Origin: Oscillospiraceae bacterium
GTDB lineage: Bacteria > Bacillota > Clostridia > Oscillospirales > Oscillospiraceae
NCBI GenBank assembly: GCA_015067995.1
Contig: SVLJ01000011.1
Location: 1 to 64,000, forward strand
Direction of reading: 5' to 3'
DNA length: 64,000 bases
Below, piece by piece: positions 8,068 through 17,945 of the stretch; the first letter of the stretch is position 1; the number at the start of each line of letters is the position of its first letter. The notes under the pieces are model-generated. The model did no database searches. It worked only from the letters and a program-made list of their open reading frames with translations, and was not told the origin of the DNA. The position numbers and the translations under genes are program-made.

Positions 8068-10830
8068 TTATACCACGATCTCTGCACGGCTTCCGCCGGA
8101 GCGATCCTTTTTCACCACAATCTGCCGGTCGATTTTCTCCTTCAGCTCTGCCACATGGGAGATGATACCCACCAGACAGTTTCCTTCGGTCAGTCCAGCC
8201 AGTGTCAGGTATGCCTTGCTCAGGGCTTCGCTGTCCAGTGAGCCAAAGCCCTCGTCCACAAACAGCGTGTCCAGCCGGATACCGGCAGACATCTGTACCT
8301 CATCCGACAGGCCCAGCGCCAGAGCCAGCGAGGCAAGAAACGCTTCTCCGCCGGAGAGGGTGTTTACACTGCGGCGGGTGGTATTGATGTGATCGATGAT
8401 GTCCAGATCCAATCCGCTCTGACTCTTTTTGTTGTCAGCCTCCTGCCTGCGCTCCAGATCGTACTGTCCGCCGGACATCTTCCGCAGACGCAGGTTGGCA
8501 CGTTCCAGAATGCAGTCGAAATAGGTGGTCTGGATATACGTCTCCAGCATGATCTTGTCCTTGCCGGACAACGCGCCGTTGGCTGTGTCGGAAAGCGCCT
8601 TCATCCATGTGCAGCGCTCTTCCAGCTCCGCCAGTTCTTTCGCCTTGAGGGTGATCTGCTTCTTTGCAGCGGCATTGGCACTGATGCGGACATGAATGCT
8701 TTTTGCCTCTGCAGCCCGGGAAGCCTTCTGCGCAGTCAGTTCCTCTTTTTGTGCAGACAATGCGGCCGTATCTGCGTCGGATTCCTCTGCCAGCTGCCCG
8801 CGCAGCTGCTCCATGGCGGCGCGAATGGCTGCCAGCTCCTCCTTGCAGCTACCGCAGTCCCTCTCAGCGACAGCCAGCGCGCGCTTCAGCGTCTCCCGCT
8901 TCCCCGTCAGAGCAGCCTGCTCCGCCAGCACGGCAGACTTGTCGGCAAAGGTAAGCTTTTCCCGCATGGCGGCCAGCTGTGCGGTCAATTCCGCGGAAGA
9001 GGCGGTCAGTGCGGCAATTTGCTCCTTGACTGCTGACAGCGTCTGCTCTGCACGAACAAGGCTCTGCTCTTTCTGGGTGATCTGCCTGTCCAGTTCCGCC
9101 TTGCGCTTCTCTTTCTTCTCCGCTTCCGCCATCTGCGCCGCCACTTGTTCCATCTGTGCAGCCAGGGCCGCTTCCTGCTCTCTTGCCGCGGCCTTCAGCA
9201 TTTCCTGCGGGATATCACCCAGCAGCGCAGCGCTTTCCTTCCGGAGCGTTTCCTCCGCAGCAGTCACCGTGCCCCGCTGGATGCTGGCCTTTCCGCTGGC
9301 CAACCGTGTCTTCTGCTGGGCAGCTTCATACGCGGTCTTTGCCTTTTTGACGTCCGCCTCGGTGGGTGCTGTGTCGGACACCGCCGCAAGGCAGGGATGC
9401 TCCACAGAGCCGCACACCGGGCAGGGCTGTCCCTCTGTCAGTGCCGCGGCAATGATCCCCGCCTGTTCATCCAGAAACGCCTTGTTTTTCGCATCATATA
9501 TCTGCTGCCGGCGGGAAGACTCCTCCTCCGCCTCCAGATAAGCCCTTTGCAGCGCTTCCAGCTTATCCTTTTCCGCTTCCAGCCCATTGGCGGAAGCCAT
9601 CAGATGGCTGAATGCCGATCTGCGCTCAGACAGCAGTTCTCTCCGTCCCTGCAGCTTTTCTTTTTCTGCGGCAGCTGCTTCCAGTCCGCTTCGTTCCTCA
9701 CGCAGTGCTGTCAGCGCCGCCCGCAGCGCGGCGTCTTCTTTCTGTGCCGCCGCCTGTGCGGCGTCAGCCTGTTTCCGCGCCGTTTCCTTTTCTGTCAGAG
9801 CTTTGCCTGTTTGAGCAAATGCATCATAGTCAGGCAGCAGCAGCTCCAGCGCCGTGATCTCCCTGCCCAGCCGTTCCTGCTCCGGCACAGTGGCCTGTGC
9901 GGCAGCCAGCTTCTGCGTAAGCTGCTCCAAAGCGGCAGTCTTCTCCTGTTCTTCCGCGATCTTTTTCTCCAAAGCCGCTTTCGCCGTCTGATATGCTTCG
10001 GCACGGATCAGCTGCGCCACCACAGTCTCCAGCTGCCATTCCAGCTGCTGCGCCTGTCTGTCCAGCGTTTCCTGCCGCGCAGCGTCCTCAGCCAGCAGCT
10101 TTTCCAGCAGCTCCATCACCTCGCTGACAGGCAGCTCGCCCCGCTGCGCCTTTTCGGTGTCTGCTGCCAGCAGGGAATCCTCGTGGCAGACGATGCCCTC
10201 CATGAACTGGCGAATACCGGCGCTGACCTGCTCATACTGCGCTTTCACCGCCCCGGTCTTTGCGCTCAGCTGATTCTGCAGGATCTCATACAGCTCCGTA
10301 CCGAAAAGATCCCGGAAAATCTCCTTCCGCATCTTGGTTTCCGCCTGCAGAAGCTTGCGGAAATCCCCCTGAGAAATCATTGCCACCTGAGCAAACTGCT
10401 CCCGTGTCAGGCCGATGATGTCATGGATAGCGCCGTCCACATCCTTCTGCCTTGTGACCACATGCCCGTCGGGATATGTCAGCTGTGCCGCAGCCAGCTG
10501 CGGCGTGGTTCCGTCCCCGCTTTTCTTGGCACGCTTGTACCAGGGATTGCGGCGGACGGTATATTCCTTTTCTCCATGCGCAAATGTCAGTTCCACAAAG
10601 GTAGGATCCTCCGGCCTGGCATACTTGGAGCGCAGCATATCTGCGCTGCGGTTGCTTCCGCTGGCCTCTCCGAAAAGGGCGTAGGAAATGGCATCAAAAA
10701 TGGTGGTTTTTCCGGCGCCGGTATCGCCGGTGATGAGATACAGTCCGCTGCTGCCCAGCAGCCGAAAGTCCAGCTCCTGCGTCCCCGCATAGGGTCCGAA
10801 ACCGGCGATGGTCAACTGAAGTGGTCTCAT
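8068..10830 (-). CDS. sbcC: Nuclease SbcCD subunit C (Rad50-like ATPase)
   Basis: A 920-residue SMC-like ATPase, partner of the SbcD nuclease, which opens DNA hairpins and processes double-strand ends. Walker A is GDTGAGKTTIF (about residues 35-45). Two long coiled coils rich in Ala, Glu, Lys and Gln flank a zinc-hook CPVCG near residue 468. The C-terminal ABC signature NTLSGGEAFLASLALALG and Walker B LFVDEGFGSLD are intact. The start ATG overlaps the sbcD stop by four bases, indicating translational coupling. Length is slightly short of the E. coli protein (about 1050) but usual for Firmicutes. Confidence 0.97.
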   Translation of the reverse strand: MRPLQLTIAGFGPYAGTQELDFRLLGSSGLYLITGDTGAGKTTIFDAISYALFGEASGSNRSADMLRSKYARPEDPTFVELTFAHGEKEYTVRRNPWYKRAKKSGDGTTPQLAAAQLTYPDGHVVTRQKDVDGAIHDIIGLTREQFAQVAMISQGDFRKLLQAETKMRKEIFRDLFGTELYEILQNQLSAKTGAVKAQYEQVSAGIRQFMEGIVCHEDSLLAADTEKAQRGELPVSEVMELLEKLLAEDAARQETLDRQAQQLEWQLETVVAQLIRAEAYQTAKAALEKKIAEEQEKTAALEQLTQKLAAAQATVPEQERLGREITALELLLPDYDAFAQTGKALTEKETARKQADAAQAAAQKEDAALRAALTALREERSGLEAAAAEKEKLQGRRELLSERRSAFSHLMASANGLEAEKDKLEALQRAYLEAEEESSRRQQIYDAKNKAFLDEQAGIIAAALTEGQPCPVCGSVEHPCLAAVSDTAPTEADVKKAKTAYEAAQQKTRLASGKASIQRGTVTAAEETLRKESAALLGDIPQEMLKAAAREQEAALAAQMEQVAAQMAEAEKKEKRKAELDRQITQKEQSLVRAEQTLSAVKEQIAALTASSAELTAQLAAMREKLTFADKSAVLAEQAALTGKRETLKRALAVAERDCGSCKEELAAIRAAMEQLRGQLAEESDADTAALSAQKEELTAQKASRAAEAKSIHVRISANAAAKKQITLKAKELAELEERCTWMKALSDTANGALSGKDKIMLETYIQTTYFDCILERANLRLRKMSGGQYDLERRQEADNKKSQSGLDLDIIDHINTTRRSVNTLSGGEAFLASLALALGLSDEVQMSAGIRLDTLFVDEGFGSLDSEALSKAYLTLAGLTEGNCLVGIISHVAELKEKIDRQIVVKKDRSGGSRAEIVV

Positions 10831-11963
10831 GCTCTGCCCTCCCGAATACTCTCGATCAAGCCCTGCACAAAGGTGCGCTGCTCATCGCTCATGGGCCGGT
10901 TGTTTTGTGCTTCATACAGCTCTTCAAAGAGCTCCAGCGGCGATTTCCGCTTGACGTCCTCCGCACTGCCGATGATCTGCGTGGTGCGGGTGCGGGTGTT
11001 GTCATAGACCAGCCTGATCAGGTTGGGATAAATGGTGCGCAGACGCCCCACGGCCTCGGGCACATCCTCCTCATCGGTGAGGATAATGCGCAGGTAGTCA
11101 TCGGCAACTATGGTGGAATAGTACGCCCTGTCTGTCAGCTGGGCAAAGGTTCCGCGGAGCTCCCGCATATCATGGCGTGGAATCAGGGGAACGGTACGCA
11201 GATTCAGCTCGCCCTTGCCCTCCATTTCCACAACGGTGACACTCTTATAGTGTCCCACCTCGGAGAAGGAGTATTTCAGCGGCGTTCCGCAGTAGCGCAC
11301 ACGGCTGGAACCGATATTCTGCGGGCCGTGGATGTGCCCCAGCGCCACATAGTCGAAGTCCGCAAAGACAGATGCATCCACATTGTCGCTGCCTCCGACG
11401 CTGATTTCCTCGGAATCGCAGGTGGCAGCGCCGGTGACAAACTGATGGGTCAGCAGCACGTTGCGCTTCTCCCGGTCAATCCCCATATGCTCAATAGCCA
11501 CACCCACGGCATCGGTATAGCTTTCGATTTCCGCATCCGGAAAATATCGCCTGACGTGAGCAGGCTTCACAAAAGGCAGCAGATAGAAGTTCACCGCACC
11601 GTGCTCATCCGACAGGGTAAGTGCGTCCACCTTTCCGTTGTATACGGGGGAAATGTGGATGCCGCTGCTCTCAAACAGACGGCCTCCGAAAGCCAGCCGC
11701 TCGGGGGAATCGTGGTTTCCGCTGATGATGAACACGCTCAGCCGCCGCTTTGACAGACGGCAGAGAAAATCATCCAGCAGCGTCACTGCCTCTGCGGAGG
11801 GTACGCTTTTGTCATACACATCTCCGGCAATGAGAACCGCATCGGCTTTTTCCTCATCGACAATGCGCAGGATCTGTGTGAGAATGTATGCCTGATCTTC
11901 CAGCATGGAGATTTCATCGACCCGCTTGCCGATGTGCAGATCAGACAGATGGATCAGCTTCAT
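10827..11963 (-). CDS. sbcD: Nuclease SbcCD subunit D (Mre11-like)
   Basis: A 378-residue metallophosphoesterase nuclease, the catalytic partner of SbcC. Phosphoesterase motifs are present in order: HLSDLHIGKR (Asp8, His10), IAGDVYDKS, SGNHDSPERL, and the later ALGHIHGPQ. A GGAGG ribosome site is 6 bases from the ATG, and a strong promoter lies just upstream at 11990. It is the first gene of sbcD-sbcC(-nagA). It is divergent from the DUF2779 nuclease gene at 12114, and the two promoters are 38 bp apart. Confidence 0.97.
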   Translation of the reverse strand: MKLIHLSDLHIGKRVDEISMLEDQAYILTQILRIVDEEKADAVLIAGDVYDKSVPSAEAVTLLDDFLCRLSKRRLSVFIISGNHDSPERLAFGGRLFESSGIHISPVYNGKVDALTLSDEHGAVNFYLLPFVKPAHVRRYFPDAEIESYTDAVGVAIEHMGIDREKRNVLLTHQFVTGAATCDSEEISVGGSDNVDASVFADFDYVALGHIHGPQNIGSSRVRYCGTPLKYSFSEVGHYKSVTVVEMEGKGELNLRTVPLIPRHDMRELRGTFAQLTDRAYYSTIVADDYLRIILTDEEDVPEAVGRLRTIYPNLIRLVYDNTRTRTTQIIGSAEDVKRKSPLELFEELYEAQNNRPMSDEQRTFVQGLIESIREGRA

Positions 11964-11989
11964 AGGACACCTCCGAAGCGTTTTTTTGT

Positions 11990-12018
11990 ATTATAGCAGA
12001 ACGACAGGCGGCACGCAA
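11990..12018 (-). promoter_or_regulatory. Promoter of sbcDC
   Basis: On the minus strand TTGCGT, 17-bp spacer, TATAAT, giving a transcript that starts about 20 bases before the sbcD start. Confidence 0.75.
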
Positions 12019-12055
12019 TCGGAACGCTTCCCCGGCGCGATTGCCGTGATCGTTC

Positions 12056-12084
12056 TTGTCTGCCGGAGAACCCTGTGCTAAAAT
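12056..12084 (+). promoter_or_regulatory. Promoter of the DUF2779 gene
   Basis: TTGTCT (12056-12061), 17-bp spacer, TAAAAT (12079-12084), 30 bases before the start codon. It is divergent from the sbcDC promoter. Confidence 0.7.
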
Positions 12085-12113
12085 AAGGCCATCGCAACGT
12101 AAGGAGGCGCGCC

Positions 12114-13604
12114 ATGAATCTGTCGAAGTCCAAATACTGTCTGCTGTGGCAGTGCCCCAAGCTGCTGTGGCTGGATACATATCACAAGGAGCTGCGCACA
12201 GAGAACCCCGCTCTGGCCGAGCGGATGGTGGTGGGCAACGAGGTCGGCGATCTGGCCATGGGTCTGTTCGGTGATTATACAGAGGTCACCGTGATGAAGG
12301 ACGATGGCCGCCCGGATATCCCGGCCATGATCGAAAAGACAAGGCAGTGCATCGAAAACGGTGTGGAGAACATCTGCGAGGCATCCTTCAGCTATGACGG
12401 ACTGTACTGCGCGGTGGATATCCTCCGCCGGGAAGACGGCGGCTACGCCATTTACGAGGTAAAAAGCTCCACCCATGCATCCGATATCTACGGTGTGGAC
12501 ATCTCCTACCAGAAGTATGTGCTGGAGCATTGCGGCATCACGGTCACCGGCACCTATCTTGTGCATATCAACTCCGGCTATGTCCGCGGCGAGGAGCTGG
12601 ATATCCGCCGGCTTTTCCAAATCGTGGATATGTCCGAACTGGTGGCCGAAAAAACGCCGCAGCTGCCCATGCGGCTGCAGCTGGCGGAAAAGCTTCTGGC
12701 TCTCAAGGACGAGCCCACTCTGGACATTGGTATGCATTGCGAGGATCCCTATCACTGTGATTACTGGGAATACTGCACCCGTCACCTGCCCACGCCCTCT
12801 GTGTTTGATCTCTACCGCATGACCACCGCAAAGAAATTCAAATACTACCGTCAGCAAAAGGTCTCTTATCAGGATCTGCTGGCTGTGCCCGATCTGAACG
12901 AAAAGCAGCTGCGCCAGATCCAATTCCACCTGACCGGCTGCGGAGCCTATATTGACAAGGCGGGAATTCAGGCTTTTCTGAACACGCTGTCCTATCCCCT
13001 GTATTTTCTGGACTTTGAGACCATGCAGCCTGCCATCCCGCTGTACGAAGGCACCAAGCCCTACGCCCAGATCCCCTTCCAATATTCGCTGCACTATATC
13101 GAGGTGCCGGGCGGCGAGCTAAAGCATAAGGAGTTTCTTGCCGAGTCCGGCACAGATCCACGCCGCGTCATTGCGGAAAGCCTGTGCCGAGACATTCCCA
13201 TGCACACCTGTGTAACCGCTTACAACAAGAGCTTTGAGTGCAGCAGACTGAAGGAGCTTGCCCAGCAGTTCCCGGATCTGGCATCGCATCTTCTGAACAT
13301 TCAGGAGAACATCCGGGATCTTCTGGTTCCGTTCCAGTCCGGCCATTACTATAACCGCGCCATGGGCGGCAGCTTCTCCATCAAGAGCGTGCTGCCTGCG
13401 CTGTTCCCCAACGACCCGGTTCTGGACTATCACAATCTGGAGTGCGTGCACAACGGTGCCGAGGCCATGACCATCTTCCCCAAGATCAAGGACATGTATC
13501 CGGAAGACCAGTCCGCCGCCAGAGCCAGCCTGCTGGCCTACTGCAAGCTGGATACCTACGCAATGGTCAAGGTCTGGGAAGCGCTGGAAGAAGCCGTGAA
13601 GTGA
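12114..13604 (+). CDS. DUF2779 protein: Cas4-like Fe-S nuclease fused to a DEDDy exonuclease-like domain
   Basis: A 496-residue protein with two nuclease-like halves. The N-terminal half has a PD-(D/E)XK core, Asp102 in AVDIL and Glu115-x-Lys117 in YEVKSS. Cys9 or Cys14 and the trio Cys209, Cys215, Cys221 (HCEDPYHCDYWEYC) are placed as in Cas4/AddB iron-sulfur nucleases. The C-terminal half begins with Asp300-x-Glu302 in FLDFETM and ends with Tyr476-x3-Asp480 in AYCKLDTY, matching DEDDy 3'-5' exonuclease residues. The family is recognised as DUF2779; its role is not established to my knowledge. It is divergent from sbcDC, which fits a DNA or RNA end-processing job. GGAGG precedes the ATG. Confidence 0.85.
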   Translation: MNLSKSKYCLLWQCPKLLWLDTYHKELRTENPALAERMVVGNEVGDLAMGLFGDYTEVTVMKDDGRPDIPAMIEKTRQCIENGVENICEASFSYDGLYCAVDILRREDGGYAIYEVKSSTHASDIYGVDISYQKYVLEHCGITVTGTYLVHINSGYVRGEELDIRRLFQIVDMSELVAEKTPQLPMRLQLAEKLLALKDEPTLDIGMHCEDPYHCDYWEYCTRHLPTPSVFDLYRMTTAKKFKYYRQQKVSYQDLLAVPDLNEKQLRQIQFHLTGCGAYIDKAGIQAFLNTLSYPLYFLDFETMQPAIPLYEGTKPYAQIPFQYSLHYIEVPGGELKHKEFLAESGTDPRRVIAESLCRDIPMHTCVTAYNKSFECSRLKELAQQFPDLASHLLNIQENIRDLLVPFQSGHYYNRAMGGSFSIKSVLPALFPNDPVLDYHNLECVHNGAEAMTIFPKIKDMYPEDQSAARASLLAYCKLDTYAMVKVWEALEEAVK

Positions 13605-13607
13605 CGC

Positions 13608-13650
13608 AAAGCCCGCCGCAGAATGAAAATTCTGCGGCGGGCTTTTTTCG
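13608..13650. terminator. Bidirectional terminator
   Basis: Perfect 17-bp stem at 13608-13624 and 13629-13645 with a GAAA loop, ending in a T run on plus. It separates the DUF2779 gene from the convergent symporter gene. Confidence 0.9.
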
Positions 13651-13659
13651 TATCTCTCT

Positions 13660-14985
13660 TCAGAAAGCGATCTTCATGATCAGTGCCACGCCGCAGAGGA
13701 TCACTGCGCAGCACACATACAGCCAGCGGCCGACGTTGTACCAAAGGCCGCCGTAGGGACGCTCAGCGCCCTTGTTGATCTCAGACATGAGGTCATCCTT
13801 CTTCATGACCCAGAACCAGGACAAAGCGCCCAGCGTTGCGCCGATGGGAATGATGTAAATGGAAACAATGTCCATCCAGGGGCCCCACTGGAAAATAGGC
13901 TCCATATGCAGGCCGAAGCCAAGGCAGATCACGCCCAGCACCACCAGCACCATGCGGCGGCTCAGCTTGGGGAACCGATGCTGCAGGGACTCGCCCACCG
14001 CCTCAAACATGTTCTGCAGGGAGCTGATGCCGGCGAACACCATGGCAGTATACAGGAAAATGGCGAACACCTGACCGAAGGGGATGTCCTGCAGGATGCG
14101 GGGCAGGGTAACAAACAGCAGAGCGGGACCGGCACCCACGTCCAGGCCGTAGGCAAAGCAGGCGGGAATGATCACCAGAGCAGCCACCAGTGCGGCAATG
14201 GTGTCAAAAATCGCCGTGCGGACAGCCAGCGGCACTACGCTTTCCTTCTCGTCCAGATACGCACCATACACGATCATGCCGCTGCCGGTAACAGACAGGG
14301 AGAAGAATGCCTGTCCCATGGCCCAGACCCACACCATGGGATCCTTCAGAGTCTCCCAGCGGGGAGTGAACATGAACTTGTAGCCCTCAGCCGCGCCGGG
14401 CAGCAGAGAGACACGCACCGCCAGAATCACAAAGATAATGAAAAACGCAGGCATCATGATCTTGTTGCTCTTTTCGATGCTCTTGGCGCCCAGCAGCAGC
14501 GTCAGCAGCGTGCCCACCACCACGATCACATGGAAGGGGATCACGGAATACGCCGTGCCGGAGAATGCGTCAAACCATGCGCCGGTATCCACATGCATCA
14601 GTCCGCCGGTGACAGAGTCGAAAAACGCCTTCAGCACATAAGAAACGATGACGGCGTAACCGATGGCAATGCACATGGAGCCCGCCAGAGGCAGCCAGCC
14701 AACAAGTCCGCCAATACGCCCCATGCCCTCGCCACGGGTAGCCCATGCTTCACGGTAAGAGCCAAGTGTACCGGTACGGGCACGGCGTCCGATGGCGTAT
14801 TCCGTGGAAAGACCCACTACGCTGAACAGCGCCACAAAAAAGAGGTACGCCACCAGGAAGGCAAATCCGCCATGGGAGCCCATCTTGGCGGGAAAGCCCC
14901 ACACGTTGGCCATGCCCACGGCAGAGCCCACAGCCGACAGTAAAAAGCCCCACCGGCTGAAATTTCTCTGTTTCTTCTGGTCCAT
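13660..14985 (-). CDS. Neurotransmitter:sodium symporter (NSS) family transporter
   Basis: A 441-residue membrane transporter. The N-terminal SRWGFLLSAVGSAVGMANVWGFP is the hallmark first helix of the NSS (LeuT) family, where the broken helix binds sodium and substrate. About eleven hydrophobic segments follow and the length is that of bacterial members with fewer than 12 helices. Likely substrate is an amino acid; which one cannot be told. The ATG at 14985 lies 8 bases after GGAGG, and the longer frame to 15021 reads through that site. Single gene, convergent with the DUF2779 gene. Confidence 0.93.
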   Translation of the reverse strand: MDQKKQRNFSRWGFLLSAVGSAVGMANVWGFPAKMGSHGGFAFLVAYLFFVALFSVVGLSTEYAIGRRARTGTLGSYREAWATRGEGMGRIGGLVGWLPLAGSMCIAIGYAVIVSYVLKAFFDSVTGGLMHVDTGAWFDAFSGTAYSVIPFHVIVVVGTLLTLLLGAKSIEKSNKIMMPAFFIIFVILAVRVSLLPGAAEGYKFMFTPRWETLKDPMVWVWAMGQAFFSLSVTGSGMIVYGAYLDEKESVVPLAVRTAIFDTIAALVAALVIIPACFAYGLDVGAGPALLFVTLPRILQDIPFGQVFAIFLYTAMVFAGISSLQNMFEAVGESLQHRFPKLSRRMVLVVLGVICLGFGLHMEPIFQWGPWMDIVSIYIIPIGATLGALSWFWVMKKDDLMSEINKGAERPYGGLWYNVGRWLYVCCAVILCGVALIMKIAF

Positions 14986-15090
14986 TTTCATTTCCTCCAT
15001 GGATATGTTGGTTGTAGTCATACCTTGATACCATATAATGAAAACCGGATTTTGTCAAATGAATTTGCGGTATTTCCCCGCTTTGGGCAT

Positions 15091-15120
15091 AACAAAAGGC
15101 ACCCCCAAAGGGGTGCCTTT
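15091..15120 (-). terminator. Terminator of the SLH surface-protein gene
   Basis: Stem AAAGGCACCCC (15095-15105) with GGGGTGCCTTT (15110-15120); on the minus strand it runs into TTTTGTT. It lies 48 bases after the stop of the surface-protein gene. Confidence 0.85.
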
Positions 15121-15167
15121 CGCTATCTCAACTCACGAATGAGTTTTTGATGGTTACAGGTCAGGAA

Positions 15168-17945
15168 TTACTTATCCTGATCACCGTAAGCGGTGACGTA
15201 GATGACAGAGATGGTCTCCTCGTCAGCGTCATAGATGCAGGAGATGGTGGTCTTGATGCCGTCGGTCTTGCCCTCCAGAGCCAGCTTGGCGGCGCTGGTG
15301 GGAACGTCATCGTAACCATAGTCAGAGCTGCTGCTCAGCAGGTTGACGATCTTGGCGTCGTTGGCGTTGAAGTCAACCAGGCCGTCGACGGTCAGCAGGC
15401 CCTTGTAGTTGCCGCCCAGGGTCTTCTTGACCTTGACAGACTCGGTAACCTCGGTCAGGGTGTAGGTGCCGTCCTTCTCAACAGCGTAGCTGTAGAAGCC
15501 AGCAGCCTTGACAGCGGCCACGGTCTTGGCGGTGACCAGGATGGTGGTCTTCTCGCCGTTGATGTAAACGGTGACATTGTAGCCCTTCTGGGTCTTGCCG
15601 TCCTCGTCAGTGTAGGGAACCTCAACAGCAGTGCTCAGAGCGCCCTTGACGTAGATCAGCTCGTCGCCGGCAACGCCGGTAGCGGCCTTCTCGTTGATCA
15701 GGACATACTTCAGGACGTAAGCGGTGTCAGCCTTGTCAGCCTTCTCGCCGTACAGGACAGCGCCATCCTTGATCTGCTTGATGGTACCGGTCTTGGTGGT
15801 GATGGCCAGATCGGTGCCGGTCTCGGAGATGTAGATGGTCTTGAAGCCGTCGGTGACATAGAAGTCCTTGCCGTCAACGGTGATCTTCTTCACGTCAGCA
15901 GCATAGATGTTGCTGCCGGTGAAGGTCTTCACAACAGCCTCATCGTCCACGGTGGTGGTCAGAGCGGCAACAGCCTCGCCGGTCTCTGCGTCGATGATGG
16001 TCTTGTAGGTGTTGTAGGTCTCATAGGTGAAGGTGTCATACTTGGCCTGATGTGCCTTGATGCCGGCAACAGCATCGTCCTCAGTGCCGTAGACATACTC
16101 GTAGGTGGGAGACACCTGCAGATTGACGATCTCGCCGTTCATATCCACAGCCTGCATCCAGAAGGCGTAGGTGGTCTTAGCGTCCTTGTCGGGCTGGCCG
16201 TACTCGTCGTTCTTGGCTGCAACATAGTCATACTTGTTGTACAGCAGGACGGGAACGATCACGCTGCCCTCGACGGTGCCGTCAGCGGGAGCATAAGCGA
16301 AGACCTTGTTGGAAGCGTCCAGATAGAACTCATAGGTGGTGGTGTAGGTGTACTTGGTGTTGTCCCAGACAAATGCATTGACTTCCAGCAGCTTGGCCTC
16401 GGCGGTCTCGCCGGTGCGGCCCTGATACTTGGTGCCGTCAATGTAGATGTAGTCGGTGGAACCGCTGGTGTCGATCTTGGTGACCTTGCCGGTGATGACC
16501 TTGGGCTCAGCAACGGTCAGGAACACGCCGGTGGGCTTGGTGGTCAGAACGACCTCAGCCTCGGTCTCGTCCTCTTCGATCATGGCAGCCCAATCCATCT
16601 CGTTGGAGATCAGAGCAACGCAATCGTCCTCTTCCTCAGCGGTCTTGTAGACAACGGTATCGCCCTTCTTGACGGTGATGTAATCATCCTCATCGATGGC
16701 GACGGTATAGATGTCAACAGTGTTGCTGGTGGTCTTCTTGGCGATGACGGTCTCATCATAGATGATGTAGGTGCCGGAGTTGACGGTCAGACCATCATAG
16801 GTGGGAGACACCTTGTACTGAACAGCGGGAGCAGTGGTGTCGTTCTTCACGTAGTTGGCAACGCCGTAAGTGGTCTTGATGGGAGTGCCGGCAACGATCT
16901 TATCAGCAGCAGCCTTATCCAGCTTGGTGCCCAGCAGAGCGTTGACCTCAGCGTACTTCAGGCCGTTCTTGGTGGAAGACACCTTGACTTCCTCAGACAG
17001 AGCAACCAGGCCATAGACCTTCTCGGACTTCTCGATCTCAACAGCGTCGAAGTCGTAGTCGCCCTCGCCGTCAGCGTCCTTGTAGTAGACGTTGACAACA
17101 TGGCCAACCATATCCTTGGAAGCAGCAATGGCATACTCCTTGCCGCCGATCACGGTGTAGTCCTGATCAGCAGTCTCGGGAGTGGACTCAACGATGACCT
17201 TCTCGATGACAGCCAGCTTGTAGTTCTTGCCGGCCAGGGACTTGGTCAGGTCGGTCTTGGGAACGACGGTCTGCTGGGTCAGAGAAGCATACAGAGCGGC
17301 GTCGGTAGCGTCGTCAAACTTCTCCTCGCCGACCATGTAATACTTGTTGCCCTCGCCAACGTACTTCATGCCGTTGAAAGCGATCTGAGCAGCGTTCTCA
17401 CGGGACAGGTTTGCGGAATAGACGACATCCTCAGAGATGCCTTCCAGCAGACCCATGTCCTCAGCCTTGGCGATAGCCTCGATCTGCCAGCCCTTAGCGG
17501 TGAAGTCGATCTCCTTCTCGCCCAGAGCGACCAGGACCATCTTCACGAAAGCATTGCCGGAAACGGGGTTGGAGCGCTGGAAAGTACCATCACTGTAACC
17601 GTTGACGATGCCCTTCTCAGCGCAGTAAGCGATGAAGGGAGCGGTGGAGCTGGTGGTGGGAACATCGGGGAAAGGCTTCTCAGCCAGGCCAGCGGCCTTG
17701 ACAGCCTCAGCCTTCTCGGTGCCCATCAGCATGTAGGTGATGATCTTGGCGGCAGCGCCGCGGGTCAGGGTACCGGTGGGGTCAAATGCACCATCGCTGC
17801 CCTGCAGGATGCCCAGAGCGTTCATCACTTCAACTGCTTCCTTGTTCTCAATGTCAGCAGCATCGGTGAAGGCGGCTCCAGCGCCGACAGTGACCAGGGA
17901 CATGACCATGATCATTGCCAGCATGAGGGAAAGGAACTTCTTCAT
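15168..17945 (-). CDS. SLH-domain surface (S-layer-like) protein
   Basis: A 925-residue exported protein. Residues 1-24 are a clear signal peptide (KKFLSLMLAMIMVMSL core, cleavage near GAGAAF). Three SLH modules follow at about 26-85, 92-150 and 155-205, recognisable by ALGILQGSDGAFDPTGTLTR, EKGIVNGYSDGTF and AEDMGLLEGI. SLH modules bind pyruvylated wall polymers, so the protein is anchored to the cell wall. The remaining 700 residues are acidic, Thr/Val/Tyr-rich and beta-strand-like, without cysteine pairs, as in S-layer proteins. Highly biased codon use, a strong promoter, a long leader and a strong terminator suggest very high expression. I cannot assign binding partners. Confidence 0.92.
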   Translation of the reverse strand: MKKFLSLMLAMIMVMSLVTVGAGAAFTDAADIENKEAVEVMNALGILQGSDGAFDPTGTLTRGAAAKIITYMLMGTEKAEAVKAAGLAEKPFPDVPTTSSTAPFIAYCAEKGIVNGYSDGTFQRSNPVSGNAFVKMVLVALGEKEIDFTAKGWQIEAIAKAEDMGLLEGISEDVVYSANLSRENAAQIAFNGMKYVGEGNKYYMVGEEKFDDATDAALYASLTQQTVVPKTDLTKSLAGKNYKLAVIEKVIVESTPETADQDYTVIGGKEYAIAASKDMVGHVVNVYYKDADGEGDYDFDAVEIEKSEKVYGLVALSEEVKVSSTKNGLKYAEVNALLGTKLDKAAADKIVAGTPIKTTYGVANYVKNDTTAPAVQYKVSPTYDGLTVNSGTYIIYDETVIAKKTTSNTVDIYTVAIDEDDYITVKKGDTVVYKTAEEEDDCVALISNEMDWAAMIEEDETEAEVVLTTKPTGVFLTVAEPKVITGKVTKIDTSGSTDYIYIDGTKYQGRTGETAEAKLLEVNAFVWDNTKYTYTTTYEFYLDASNKVFAYAPADGTVEGSVIVPVLLYNKYDYVAAKNDEYGQPDKDAKTTYAFWMQAVDMNGEIVNLQVSPTYEYVYGTEDDAVAGIKAHQAKYDTFTYETYNTYKTIIDAETGEAVAALTTTVDDEAVVKTFTGSNIYAADVKKITVDGKDFYVTDGFKTIYISETGTDLAITTKTGTIKQIKDGAVLYGEKADKADTAYVLKYVLINEKAATGVAGDELIYVKGALSTAVEVPYTDEDGKTQKGYNVTVYINGEKTTILVTAKTVAAVKAAGFYSYAVEKDGTYTLTEVTESVKVKKTLGGNYKGLLTVDGLVDFNANDAKIVNLLSSSSDYGYDDVPTSAAKLALEGKTDGIKTTISCIYDADEETISVIYVTAYGDQDK

